8,044 bases of DNA from Thermoplasmata archaeon (GTDB taxonomy: Archaea > Thermoplasmatota > Thermoplasmata > Lutacidiplasmatales > UBA184), in assembly GCA_030039865.1 (NCBI GenBank), contig JASHUS010000113.1, positions 1 to 8,044 of the forward strand. The letters are read 5' to 3'. A program made the translations under genes and the position numbers. Below, piece after piece: positions 1-5,855 of the stretch. The first letter of the stretch is position 1, and each line of letters begins with the position of its first letter. Under the pieces are notes generated by a model. That model did not search any database. It had not been told where the DNA came from and saw nothing but the letters and a program-made list of their open reading frames with translations.

Positions 1-114
1 GCCCTGAATGTACGCCCAAACCGCGGGACGGACGCACGTCGCGGCGACTTCCTCCAGATCATCGAGGGTGAGCGGGAGCTTCGTGGCGCGCTCGTCCAGC
101 GTCGGATCTGTCAC
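1..114 (-). CDS. FMN-dependent alpha-hydroxy-acid oxidoreductase, N-terminal fragment (cut by window edge)
   Basis: Only the first 38 residues are inside the window; the gene runs off the left edge. Reading the minus strand from a GTG at 114 gives an acidic N-terminus, then LTLDDLEEVA (residues 16-25) and PAVWAYIQG (30-38). This pattern, a 'DLE..A' helix followed by an aromatic-rich Y-I-x-G turn, is how members of the FMN-dependent alpha-hydroxy-acid dehydrogenase family (lactate/glycolate oxidase-like, TIM barrel) begin; the family normally continues with GGA.DE. Members oxidise 2-hydroxy acids to 2-oxo acids using FMN. The start is inferred: the frame stays open upstream with no ATG before it, GTG is the first usual start codon, and no clear Shine-Dalgarno or well-placed TATA element was seen. 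The gene is divergent from the gmd gene. The substrate cannot be told, and the family call rests on a short stretch. Confidence 0.6.
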   Translation of the reverse strand, partial: MTDPTLDERATKLPLTLDDLEEVAATCVRPAVWAYIQG

Positions 115-307
115 GGCCGAATCCGAAATCGCGGGTGGGGAAGGTCCCCTCCATGCGACATGCGAGTAGACGCAGCGACGGGACCCCAAAAATCTGACGT
201 AGCATCCTGCGCGAGACCCGCGACGTACGCGACAGGTTGCGAGGAGTCGCCGACGCCACCTTTAAGTCGAGCCTCGGTACAGGTCGGTCGATCCGTCAAC
301 TTCCTCG
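115..307. other. Divergent intergenic region between the oxidase fragment and gmd
   Basis: This 193-base stretch separates two divergent genes and must hold both promoters. The best element for the plus-strand gene is a TTTAAG box at 261-266. On the minus strand a T-run (rc of 189-194) could be a weak TATA-like element about 75 bases before the GTG. Open frames cross the region on both strands, but none looks like a protein: they are arginine-rich and low in hydrophobic residues, as expected of chance frames in GC-rich DNA. Confidence 0.5.
260..267 (+). promoter_or_regulatory. Putative TATA box for gmd
   Basis: CTTTAAGT is the only A/T-rich element in the 60 bases before the gmd start. Its centre lies about 44 bases upstream of the ATG, which puts transcription start near 290 and leaves a leader of roughly 15-20 bases. 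The element is weak compared with the archaeal consensus. Confidence 0.35.
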
Positions 308-1288
308 ATGTCGCGTACAGCCCTCATTACCGGCGTGACGGGGCAGGACGGATCGTACCTCGCGGAGTTTCTGCTCGACAAGGGGTACGGCGTCGTCGGG
401 CTCGTGCGGCGCCTCAGCACGCCCAACATGAGCAATCTGGCGAACGTTCGAGAGCGGATCGAGATTCTCGACGGGGACCTGACCGATCAGGTGTCGTTGA
501 ACGAGGCCGTCCGCCGAGTGCAGCCCGACGAGGTCTACAACCTCGCCGCCCAGTCGTTCGTGGCTACTTCGTTCAGCCAGCCGGTGCTCACGGGCGAGGT
601 CACGGGGTTGGGAACGCTCCGTCTGCTCGACGCGGTCAAGGCACACGCGCCGCAGGCTCGAATCTATCAGGCGTCGTCGTCCGAGATGTTCGGGCACGTG
701 GATCGAGAGCCGCAGGATGAGTTGACCCCGTTCCATCCGAGGAGTCCGTACGGCGTCGCCAAGGTCTACGCCTACTGGGCCACGATCAACTATCGGGAGG
801 CGTACTCGATGTTCGCGAGCAACGGCATCCTCTTCAACCACGAGTCCCCGAGGCGCGGACTCGAGTTCGTCACGCGCAAGATCTCCGACGGGGTCGCGCG
901 GATCTCCGCCGGTACGGCGAAGACCCTCACGCTGGGCAATCTCGACTCGAAGCGCGACTGGGGTTACGCGCCGGATTATGTCGAGCTCATGTGGAAAACG
1001 CTGCAGCATTCGCAGCCCGACGAGTTCGTGGGCGCGACGGGGGAGGCGCATACCGTCCGCGAATTCTTGGAGGAGGCCTTCCGCGTGGCGGGGATCTCGA
1101 AATGGGAGGACCACGTGGAGTTGGACCCCCGATTCAACCGACCGTCCGAGGTCCACAATCTCCGGGGGAACGCCGCGAAGGCCGACCGTCTGCTCGGGTG
1201 GCGGCCCAAGACCCGGTTCAAGGAGCTCGTCCGCATCATGGTCGAAGCGGACCTTCAGCGGATGTCGGTGTCCCCCCGGGCGGCCTAG
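308..1288 (+). CDS. gmd: GDP-mannose 4,6-dehydratase
   Basis: Cytosolic extended-SDR enzyme that converts GDP-D-mannose to GDP-4-keto-6-deoxy-D-mannose, the entry step to GDP-rhamnose, GDP-fucose and related sugars. The 326-residue product is within the usual family length. The Rossmann motif GVTGQDGSYLAEFL is at residues 9-22, the Asp/Thr-containing GDLTDQ at 56-61, and YNLAAQSF at 77-84. The active site is SSSEMFG (123-129, with Ser124 and Glu126) plus Tyr148 and Lys152 in YGVAK. The 22-residue spacing from Glu to Tyr matches E. coli Gmd (E134/Y156), with Ser where E. coli has Thr132. NHESPRRGLEFVTRK (177-191), the NLDSKRDWGYAPDYV block (211-225) and the RPSEV...LLGWRP C-terminal block (278-300) are Gmd signatures that set it apart from UDP-sugar epimerases. 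The ATG at 308 puts the Gly-rich loop at the normal distance from the N-terminus; no Shine-Dalgarno sequence is visible. A reductase acting on its product is encoded on the other strand at 2744-3688. Confidence 0.93.
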   Translation: MSRTALITGVTGQDGSYLAEFLLDKGYGVVGLVRRLSTPNMSNLANVRERIEILDGDLTDQVSLNEAVRRVQPDEVYNLAAQSFVATSFSQPVLTGEVTGLGTLRLLDAVKAHAPQARIYQASSSEMFGHVDREPQDELTPFHPRSPYGVAKVYAYWATINYREAYSMFASNGILFNHESPRRGLEFVTRKISDGVARISAGTAKTLTLGNLDSKRDWGYAPDYVELMWKTLQHSQPDEFVGATGEAHTVREFLEEAFRVAGISKWEDHVELDPRFNRPSEVHNLRGNAAKADRLLGWRPKTRFKELVRIMVEADLQRMSVSPRAA

Positions 1289-1301
1289 GCGGGGCCCCCG
1301 C
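1289..1301. repeat. Short GC inverted repeat between convergent genes
   Basis: GCGGGG-C-CCCCGC sits in the 21-base gap between the stop codons of gmd and the convergent glycosyltransferase gene. It is a perfect six-base inverted repeat with a single central base. It may form a short hairpin at the ends of both transcripts. No T-run follows on either strand, so it is not a convincing archaeal terminator, and a chance GC repeat is possible. Confidence 0.3.
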
Positions 1302-1309
1302 AGGCGCGA

Positions 1310-2545
1310 CTACGCCGTGCGCGAGAGTTCGACCGCCGCGGGACGACCCGGCTCGGTTCCGGATCCACCGTTGAGCAGCAGATTGGCGAGCATGCGCGCC
1401 TGGATCTCCGGCTTGAACTGGGCGGCGCGCCAGACGGACCGAGCGCTGAAACGGAACCGGTCGAAGCCGTGCCAGAGGGTGCTTGCCTTGCGCACGAACT
1501 CATCTCGGCTGTGGACCAGCCAGCCCGTCTCGCCGTTCACGACCGTCTCCGCCGGTCCTTCCTTGCCGTACGTCAGCACGGGCGTGCCGCACGCCATCGA
1601 CTCGACCGGAACGTAGCCGAACGGCTCGTTCGTGAACGGGAACACGGTGAACTCGGCCCCCGAGTAGAGCGACACCAGCTGGTCGTGATCGACGTGGCCC
1701 CGGAAGTCGATCGTGGCGCGCAGCTGTTCCGGGTGCATGCCCGGCACGAGCTTGCCGCCGAACCCGATCACGCGGATACCTGCGCCGGCGAGGCGATAGA
1801 GCGTCTCCAGCTCGGTCTCCTTGCCGATGTACGCGAGGACGTACGGGGTCGCCTCCTCGCGGGGCATCGGACGGAACCCCGAAAGGTCGGCCAGGTTGTA
1901 GATCGTCGCACAGACCTGCATCCCGTTTTGCTCGTAGAACTGACGGACGTAGTTCGACGCGGCGACCGTCATTTCCCCGCACGCGTAGAGTCGACCGATG
2001 ATCTGGTCATCGAACCACTTCACGACGTGACAGAGGAGCGACAGCGGACCGGAGCTCCGCCCCTCGCGCCGAAGCATCGAGCCGAGCGTGACGTAGAGCG
2101 GCGGGCCCTGGATCCACCAGATGTCGCTGCGGACGGCTGCGGTGTTCGTCGTGTTGACGACGAAGTCGAAGTGATAGTTCTCGAGCAGCCGGATGAGGAG
2201 CCGTCGATTCCACCCGAACAGCGCCTCTCGCAACCACGCTTCGGTCCAGAGCGTCGCCTCGCTGCGGAGGCCGGCGCGCAGGAGCATCCGGTTCAGGACG
2301 AAGTGGTCCCGGTCCGGCGACACGACCCGGAATCCGAGGGACTCGAGACGCTCTCGCGCCCGCTTCGCGACGTAGACCGACGCGACCGTGACATCGAAGG
2401 AGGACGAGAGCGCCCGCCCGACGGCGGAGACGAACTTGAGCTGAACCGCTTCGGGGGAGACCATCGGCTCGCTGATGATCACCAGGGAGGGACGACGGAC
2501 CGTCGAACGGCCGGGCGGCGTTTGATGGCCTCCCGATTCGGGCAT
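1310..2545 (-). CDS. Glycosyltransferase family 4 (GT-B fold)
   Basis: Predicted retaining glycosyltransferase of 411 residues, about the standard GT4 length, probably cytosolic or at the membrane face. The N-terminal acceptor domain starts at LVIISEP (21-27), and WWIQGPP (143-149) lies near its middle. The C-terminal nucleotide-sugar domain starts near YVLAYIGKETELETLY (235-250). The diagnostic donor-binding region is at 303-327: the EX7E motif with Glu307 and Glu315 in EPFGYVPVE, followed by MACGTPVLTYG. GPAETVVNGETGWLV (330-344) is the typical GT4 tail. The start at 2545 is supported by AGGAG about nine bases upstream and by a TATA-like element near 2631; the next in-frame Met (residue 28) would cut into the first beta strand. 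The gene lies between the two GDP-rhamnose genes, so a rhamnosyl- or mannosyltransferase is a reasonable inference, but the donor cannot be read from the sequence. Confidence 0.87.
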   Translation of the reverse strand: MPESGGHQTPPGRSTVRRPSLVIISEPMVSPEAVQLKFVSAVGRALSSSFDVTVASVYVAKRARERLESLGFRVVSPDRDHFVLNRMLLRAGLRSEATLWTEAWLREALFGWNRRLLIRLLENYHFDFVVNTTNTAAVRSDIWWIQGPPLYVTLGSMLRREGRSSGPLSLLCHVVKWFDDQIIGRLYACGEMTVAASNYVRQFYEQNGMQVCATIYNLADLSGFRPMPREEATPYVLAYIGKETELETLYRLAGAGIRVIGFGGKLVPGMHPEQLRATIDFRGHVDHDQLVSLYSGAEFTVFPFTNEPFGYVPVESMACGTPVLTYGKEGPAETVVNGETGWLVHSRDEFVRKASTLWHGFDRFRFSARSVWRAAQFKPEIQARMLANLLLNGGSGTEPGRPAAVELSRTA

Positions 2546-2592
2546 CCCGACCGACTCCTGACCGGACTTGCGGGAGCTCTCGAGGGGAGGCG

Positions 2593-2609
2593 CCCGACTC
2601 CCTGTCGGG
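2593..2609 (-). repeat. Leader hairpin upstream of the GT4 gene
   Basis: CCCGAC and GTCGGG form a perfect six-base inverted repeat around a five-base loop. If transcription starts about 26 bases from the TATA-like element, near 2605, the hairpin lies at or just inside the 5' end of the mRNA. A role in mRNA stability or translation is possible but only inferred. Confidence 0.3.
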
Positions 2610-2627
2610 GGAACCTGCCGTCCGCCC

Positions 2628-2636
2628 CTATAAAAC
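2628..2636 (-). promoter_or_regulatory. Putative TATA box for the GT4 gene
   Basis: On the minus strand this reads GTTTTATAG, close to the archaeal TTTATA core and one of the strongest A/T elements in the window. It is about 85 bases before the GT4 ATG, which predicts a leader near 60 bases. That fits the presence of an AGGAG ribosome-binding site in this leader, unlike the near-leaderless genes elsewhere here. The same bases read as TATAAAA on the plus strand, but no plus-strand gene follows. Confidence 0.5.
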
Positions 2637-2743
2637 TCTTGGTCTACTCGGGCGACCGAGGTCCGATTTCTCGAGGTGAAAAGGAGGGTGGGTCCGGACC
2701 GGCGAGGAGTTCGTCGCGGCGGTCGGGCCCGCGCTCCGGAGGG

Positions 2744-3688
2744 CTAGGTCGGTGGATGGAGCCGCCAGAATTCGAGCGCGTCGCTCAACGTACGCTCGAG
2801 CGGGAATTGCGACGTGTACCCCAGCGACTTCAAGCGCGTCGTGTCGGCCCGGTTGTCCGCTTCGTCGGTCGGGCGGAAGAGAGCCGGGTCCGGCACCAGC
2901 TTGATCGGCACCCGGGAGAGCTTGACGAGCTCCTCGGCGATCCAGCGGATGGAGTAGCTTCGTCCGGCCCCCACGTTCACCGGGGTCCGGGGATCGCCCT
3001 TCTCGAAGATCAGCCACATGGCCCGGATCACGTCTCGTATGTCCGAGATGTCGCGGAGCGTCTCGAGGTTCCCCACGCGGATCTCGCCAGTCCTACCGGT
3101 CCGCTCGATCGTCGCGACCTGGCGCGCGAAGTCGTTGAGCGCGTCACCAGTCTTGCCCGGTCCGGTCGTCCCGAACAGCCGGGCGCGGACGATCCGCAGA
3201 TCGAAGTTCAGGGCGTACTGCAGCGACAGCATGTCCTGGCACGCCTTGGAGACGCCGTACGGGTTCGTCGCGTTCAGCGGGATGTCCTCGCGGATCGGAA
3301 GTTCCGCCGGAACCCCATACGAGGCGCCGGAGGAGGCGAGGAGCGTTGACGAGCGGGGGACGACGTCCTTCAGCGCCTCGTAGAGATAGATCGTCCCCAG
3401 GACGTTGGTCCGGAACGTGTCGGCCGGATCCGCCCAGGCCTTCTTCGCGTACGCTTGGGCCGCGAGATGGAACACGCCCTCGGGACGGAAGTCCCGCACG
3501 ATGCGATCGACCTCGTCCCGCCGCTGCATGTCGAGCTGTTCCCAGCGGACGGACCCCTTCGGCAGATCGGGTGCCGAGAGCTCCGACTCGCTGAGATACG
3601 TGCTCACGACCTCGTGGCCCAGCGACACCGCATGGGCCGCCAGGTAGCGCCCGATGAATCCGGAACTCCCGGTGATGAGAAGCCGCAT
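2744..3688 (-). CDS. rmd: GDP-6-deoxy-D-mannose reductase (GDP-4-keto-6-deoxy-D-mannose reductase)
   Basis: Cytosolic extended-SDR enzyme of 314 residues that would reduce the Gmd product to GDP-D-rhamnose with NAD(P)H. The Rossmann motif GSSGFIG is at residues 7-13 and FHLAAQAYAKKAW at 73-85. SSGASYG (119-125) supplies the catalytic Ser region, with Tyr144 and Lys148 in YGVSK. The Rmd-type block at 171-224 is the best evidence: TGPGKTGDALNDFARQVATI followed by VGNLETLRDISDIRDVIRAM, in which Rmd proteins carry GPG...FA.QIA.IE and VGNL...RDF.DVRDV. The Met start puts the Gly-rich loop seven residues in, as expected. A CTATAG element lies about 40 bases upstream, so the gene may have its own promoter as well as read-through from the gene before it. 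Specificity for a related 4-keto sugar cannot be excluded, but the nearby gmd gene supports the call. Confidence 0.87.
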   Translation of the reverse strand: MRLLITGSSGFIGRYLAAHAVSLGHEVVSTYLSESELSAPDLPKGSVRWEQLDMQRRDEVDRIVRDFRPEGVFHLAAQAYAKKAWADPADTFRTNVLGTIYLYEALKDVVPRSSTLLASSGASYGVPAELPIREDIPLNATNPYGVSKACQDMLSLQYALNFDLRIVRARLFGTTGPGKTGDALNDFARQVATIERTGRTGEIRVGNLETLRDISDIRDVIRAMWLIFEKGDPRTPVNVGAGRSYSIRWIAEELVKLSRVPIKLVPDPALFRPTDEADNRADTTRLKSLGYTSQFPLERTLSDALEFWRLHPPT

Positions 3689-3724
3689 GAGCCTGCTGTC
3701 GGGGCGCGGAACCCCGCACGGTCG

Positions 3725-3730
3725 CTATAG
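3725..3730 (-). promoter_or_regulatory. Putative TATA box for rmd
   Basis: CTATAG lies in the 49-base gap between the Dpm1-like gene and rmd, centred about 40 bases before the rmd ATG. This predicts transcription start near 3701 and a leader of roughly 13 bases. The element is short and self-complementary, so its orientation is set only by the downstream gene. Confidence 0.35.
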
Positions 3731-3737
3731 GGGTTAC

Positions 3738-4493
3738 TCACCGAGGTACGGGCTTCGATCGGGAGCGGAGTTCCGTCTCCAACTGCCGGGCCCACCGGAC
3801 CTCGCGCAGATAGATGCGCATGTACGCGCTCTGTTCGACCTTGCTCGTCCCTTCGGCCCGGTTCTCGAAATGGTACGGGACCTCCGTGACCCGGGCTCCG
3901 TTCGACATGGCGAGGACGAAGAGCAGGATCTTGAATCCACGGTACTCGGGATTGATCGGGATCCAGATCGATTTCCGAAAGGCAAAGAACCCGGAAACGG
4001 GATCCTCCACGTGATGCGCGGCGCGCAGCCCCCGCCGGGCGATCCACTCCGCTCCCCAGGAGATCACAGCCCGCTTCCAGGGCCGGGGGCCGGGCGAACC
4101 GCCGGGGACGTACCGGCTCGCGATGGCCACGGTGGCCCCTTGCGATAGAGCGGCGAGCAGTCCCGGGATCGTCTCGGGGGAGTGTTGCAGATCCGCGTCC
4201 ATCACCACAACCAGGTTGCCTCGCCCCGCCTCGATGCCTTGGGCGTGCGCGCGCAGAGTCGTCTGCTTTCCCTCGTGGAAGAGGAGCCGGAGCCGGTCGT
4301 CCGACGCGCTTTCGCCCACCAGATACTCGCGCGTCCCGTCGGTGCTCCCGTCGTCCACGACGACGATCTCGTACGGCGGGAGGTCGAGGCGCCGGATCCG
4401 CTCGACGACCTGGGGGAGGTTACCGCCCTCGTTCAGGGTCGCGAGTACGATCGAGACGGAGACCGGTGGCGCGAGGGCCGACGGGCCCTTCAT
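3738..4493 (-). CDS. Dpm1-like family 2 glycosyltransferase (dolichol-phosphate mannosyltransferase-like)
   Basis: A GT-A fold family 2 glycosyltransferase of 251 residues, likely to transfer mannose (or glucose) from a nucleotide sugar to a polyprenyl phosphate on the cytosolic side of the membrane. Motifs in order are SIVLATLNEGGNL (14-26), YEIVVVDDGSTDGT (41-54), the metal-binding VVMDADLQHSPE (96-107, Asp99 and Asp101), IASRYVPGG (124-132), DPVSGFFAFRK (164-174) and VTEVPYHFENRAEGTSK (202-218). DADLQHxPE, SGFFAFRK and the VPYxFxxRxxGxSK end are typical of Dpm1-type enzymes. The protein has no C-terminal membrane helices or GtrA-like domain, so it is the soluble Dpm1 form and may need a membrane partner. 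Its start lies 49 bases after the DUF998-like gene on the same strand, and no TATA element was seen in that gap, so the two may be co-transcribed. A short basic tail (242-251) could help membrane contact. Confidence 0.87.
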   Translation of the reverse strand: MKGPSALAPPVSVSIVLATLNEGGNLPQVVERIRRLDLPPYEIVVVDDGSTDGTREYLVGESASDDRLRLLFHEGKQTTLRAHAQGIEAGRGNLVVVMDADLQHSPETIPGLLAALSQGATVAIASRYVPGGSPGPRPWKRAVISWGAEWIARRGLRAAHHVEDPVSGFFAFRKSIWIPINPEYRGFKILLFVLAMSNGARVTEVPYHFENRAEGTSKVEQSAYMRIYLREVRWARQLETELRSRSKPVPR

Positions 4494-4542
4494 GGACTCG
4501 GATCAGGTCGGACGAGGCGGTCCGAGAACGGCATCGCCCGGC

Positions 4543-5217
4543 CTACACCGCGACCGACGCCGGAGCGAATCGAGGCATCCGGGCGATCACGATGCCTTCG
4601 ACGATCGCCCACAGGAGAACCGGGGCGACGATGAGGCGCTCCATCCCGCCCCATCCGAGGTCGAGGTAGAACGGCGAGTTGACCGAGCTGCTCGTCGATT
4701 GACCCAGCGAGAACAGCACCAGCGCCAGCAACGTCACGACCCCGCAGGCGAGCGTGAGAGGTCGCTGCGCGGACCATCGAGAACTCCCTCCCATCGAGAA
4801 CGAGACGGCGGTGATGCCGATCCCGGCGCCCGAGAACGCGATGAACGACACGATCGTGTGCATCCCGCCGTTGAGCACGGGCGTCGTTTCGGGAAAGACT
4901 CCGACCCCGACCGCTCCGATGCCACCGATCAGCACGAACGTGAGGCCCACGCCGCGGGCCCGTCCCGGCTCGAACGCCGACCATACAATCAGGATTCCGA
5001 AGATCGCACAGATCCCGAGAAGGATGACCGAACCGTCGAAAACCAGCGCCCACGGGGAGTTGGCCCCGCCGAGATCGCTGATGTAGTTGTCCCGCAGGCT
5101 GTAGCCCGGATACTGGCTCTGGACCAGTATCATCCCGGCGATGAACTGCAGGGCGCCGAAGATCAGGAGGTACGCGCCACCGCGTACGGTCCGCGGGACG
5201 AGCGCGTGCTGGTTCAT
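4543..5217 (-). CDS. DUF998-like six-helix membrane protein
   Basis: An integral membrane protein of 224 residues and unknown function. Hydrophobic segments at about 14-32, 56-79, 88-108, 118-140, 154-172 and 190-212 indicate six transmembrane helices. The extracytoplasmic loop YSLRDNYISDLGGANSPWAL (39-58), with N-YISDLG, and the GMERLIVAP motif before the last helix (191-199) match the DUF998 family, which is common in archaea and has no established reaction. The start ATG directly follows GAAGG, too close for a normal Shine-Dalgarno. A weak ATAA element (rc of 5276-5280) lies about 60 bases upstream. It is placed just before the Dpm1-like gene on the same strand, which suggests a membrane role linked to lipid-linked sugars, but this is a guess from context only. 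Confidence 0.8.
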   Translation of the reverse strand: MNQHALVPRTVRGGAYLLIFGALQFIAGMILVQSQYPGYSLRDNYISDLGGANSPWALVFDGSVILLGICAIFGILIVWSAFEPGRARGVGLTFVLIGGIGAVGVGVFPETTPVLNGGMHTIVSFIAFSGAGIGITAVSFSMGGSSRWSAQRPLTLACGVVTLLALVLFSLGQSTSSSVNSPFYLDLGWGGMERLIVAPVLLWAIVEGIVIARMPRFAPASVAV

Positions 5218-5273
5218 CCTTCGACCGGTGGACCGCCGGGGTCCGTGCCGGCCCTCGGCTTCCGCGCGCTCGG

Positions 5274-5281
5274 CCTTATCC
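5274..5281 (-). promoter_or_regulatory. Weak TATA-like element for the DUF998-like gene
   Basis: The minus strand reads GGATAAGG, the only A/T element in the 125-base divergent gap on that side. It lies about 60 bases before the ATG and would leave a leader near 30 bases. Support is limited to its position in the divergent gap. Confidence 0.22.
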
Positions 5282-5315
5282 CTTGCGGCCGAGGCGCAGC
5301 GCCGCCCGTTTCCCT

Positions 5316-5323
5316 GATGTATC
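5316..5323 (+). promoter_or_regulatory. Weak TATA-like element for the Nudix gene
   Basis: GATGTATC is centred about 24 bases before the GTG start of the Nudix gene, the spacing expected for a leaderless archaeal transcript. The match to the TATA consensus is poor, so the position is the main argument. Confidence 0.25.
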
Positions 5324-5342
5324 GGCCTCGCCTCCGTGAGGA

Positions 5343-5768
5343 GTGCCCCGAAAGTACCTCGGCCCCGCGCTGGCGGCCGACGCGGTCTGGATCCGCGGCG
5401 GTCGAATACTGCTGGTGCGACGGGGTCGCCCCCCGTTCAAGGGGATGCACGCACTTCCCGGAGGGTTCGTGGAGCTTCGGGAAAAGGTCGAGCATGCGGT
5501 GGCCCGCGAACTCCGCGAGGAGACGGGTCTCGTGGCGAAGCCCTGGAAGATCGTGGGAGTGTACTCCGGACCCGATCGTGACCCGCGAAAGCCGACCACG
5601 AGCGTCGCCTACCTCATGCGGGGTCGAGGCGGCGCGCCACGGGGCGGCGACGACGCGTCGACCGCCGAGTGGGTTCCCCTCGCCCGGATCGGGGCGCTCG
5701 CGTTCGACCACGCGCTGATCGTCCGCGATGCCCGGAAGCTCATCCGCGCTCGACCGGTGCGCGAATAG
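5343..5768 (+). CDS. Nudix hydrolase, possibly ADP-ribose pyrophosphatase-like
   Basis: A cytosolic hydrolase of 141 residues that would cleave a nucleoside diphosphate linked to another moiety, using Mg2+ bound by the Nudix box. The box is complete and canonical at residues 41-63: Gly41, five residues, Glu47, seven residues, then RELREETGL (55-63), giving GX5EX7REUXEEXGU. It follows RRGRPPFKGMHALPGGF (26-42), an LPGGF lead-in typical of archaeal and bacterial small Nudix enzymes; STAEWVPL (106-113) and LAFDHALIVRDA (119-130) form the C-terminal part. The GTG start is favoured because it includes the first beta strands (ALAADAVWIRGGRILLV) and the next in-frame Met (residue 35) would delete them. 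A weak TATA-like element is correctly spaced for a leaderless mRNA, although GAG just before the GTG could also act in initiation. The gene is divergent from the DUF998-like gene. Substrate is not predictable from the sequence; ADP-ribose and other NDP-sugars are the usual candidates. Confidence 0.9.
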   Translation: MPRKYLGPALAADAVWIRGGRILLVRRGRPPFKGMHALPGGFVELREKVEHAVARELREETGLVAKPWKIVGVYSGPDRDPRKPTTSVAYLMRGRGGAPRGGDDASTAEWVPLARIGALAFDHALIVRDARKLIRARPVRE

Positions 5769-5822
5769 ATCGCCCCGCTCAGGTTCGTCCGGACGTAACG
5801 CGGCCCACGGCCGTCGCGCAGG

Positions 5823-5830
5823 CTCTTAAC
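5823..5830 (+). promoter_or_regulatory. Putative TATA box for the VIT-family transporter gene
   Basis: CTCTTAAC is centred about 29 bases before the ATG, so the predicted transcription start falls within a few bases of the start codon. This implies that the transporter gene has its own promoter and a near-leaderless mRNA, rather than depending on the Nudix gene 87 bases upstream. Confidence 0.42.
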
Positions 5831-5855
5831 GTCCGGCCCGCTGACCCGCGCGAGA

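Larger units (their letters stand above)
2546..2743. other. Intergenic region between rmd and the GT4 gene
   Basis: This 198-base gap separates the rmd stop from the GT4 start; both genes are on the minus strand. It holds a TATA-like element (2628-2636), an inverted repeat in the likely 5' leader (2593-2609) and, on the minus strand, a CCTTTTC stretch (rc of 2677-2683) that could be a weak T-rich terminator for rmd. No protein-like open frame was recognised in it. Confidence 0.5.

Noticed and set aside
296..1156. A 286-codon open frame antisense to gmd
   Set aside because: Gmd has complete catalytic motifs on the plus strand; this frame is its reverse-complement shadow.
2628..2660. TATAAAA at 2629-2635 as a plus-strand promoter for an unknown RNA
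   Set aside because: No open frame or structured RNA was recognised downstream on the plus strand, while a minus-strand gene with a ribosome-binding site follows in the other direction.
2676..2690. GAAAAGGAGGGTGG read as a plus-strand ribosome-binding site
   Set aside because: It resembles a strong Shine-Dalgarno, but no plausible plus-strand gene begins after it. On the minus strand it is the T-rich tail after rmd.
1469..3349. A 626-codon open frame on the plus strand
   Set aside because: It runs antisense through the GT4 and rmd genes, whose motifs are clear. Its translation is Arg/His/Asp-rich without hydrophobic core pattern, as expected opposite GC-rich genes.
4123..5718. A 531-codon open frame on the plus strand
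   Set aside because: It lies antisense to the Dpm1-like and DUF998-like genes and then out of frame over the Nudix gene. No domain is visible, and it is rich in Arg, Ser and Pro.
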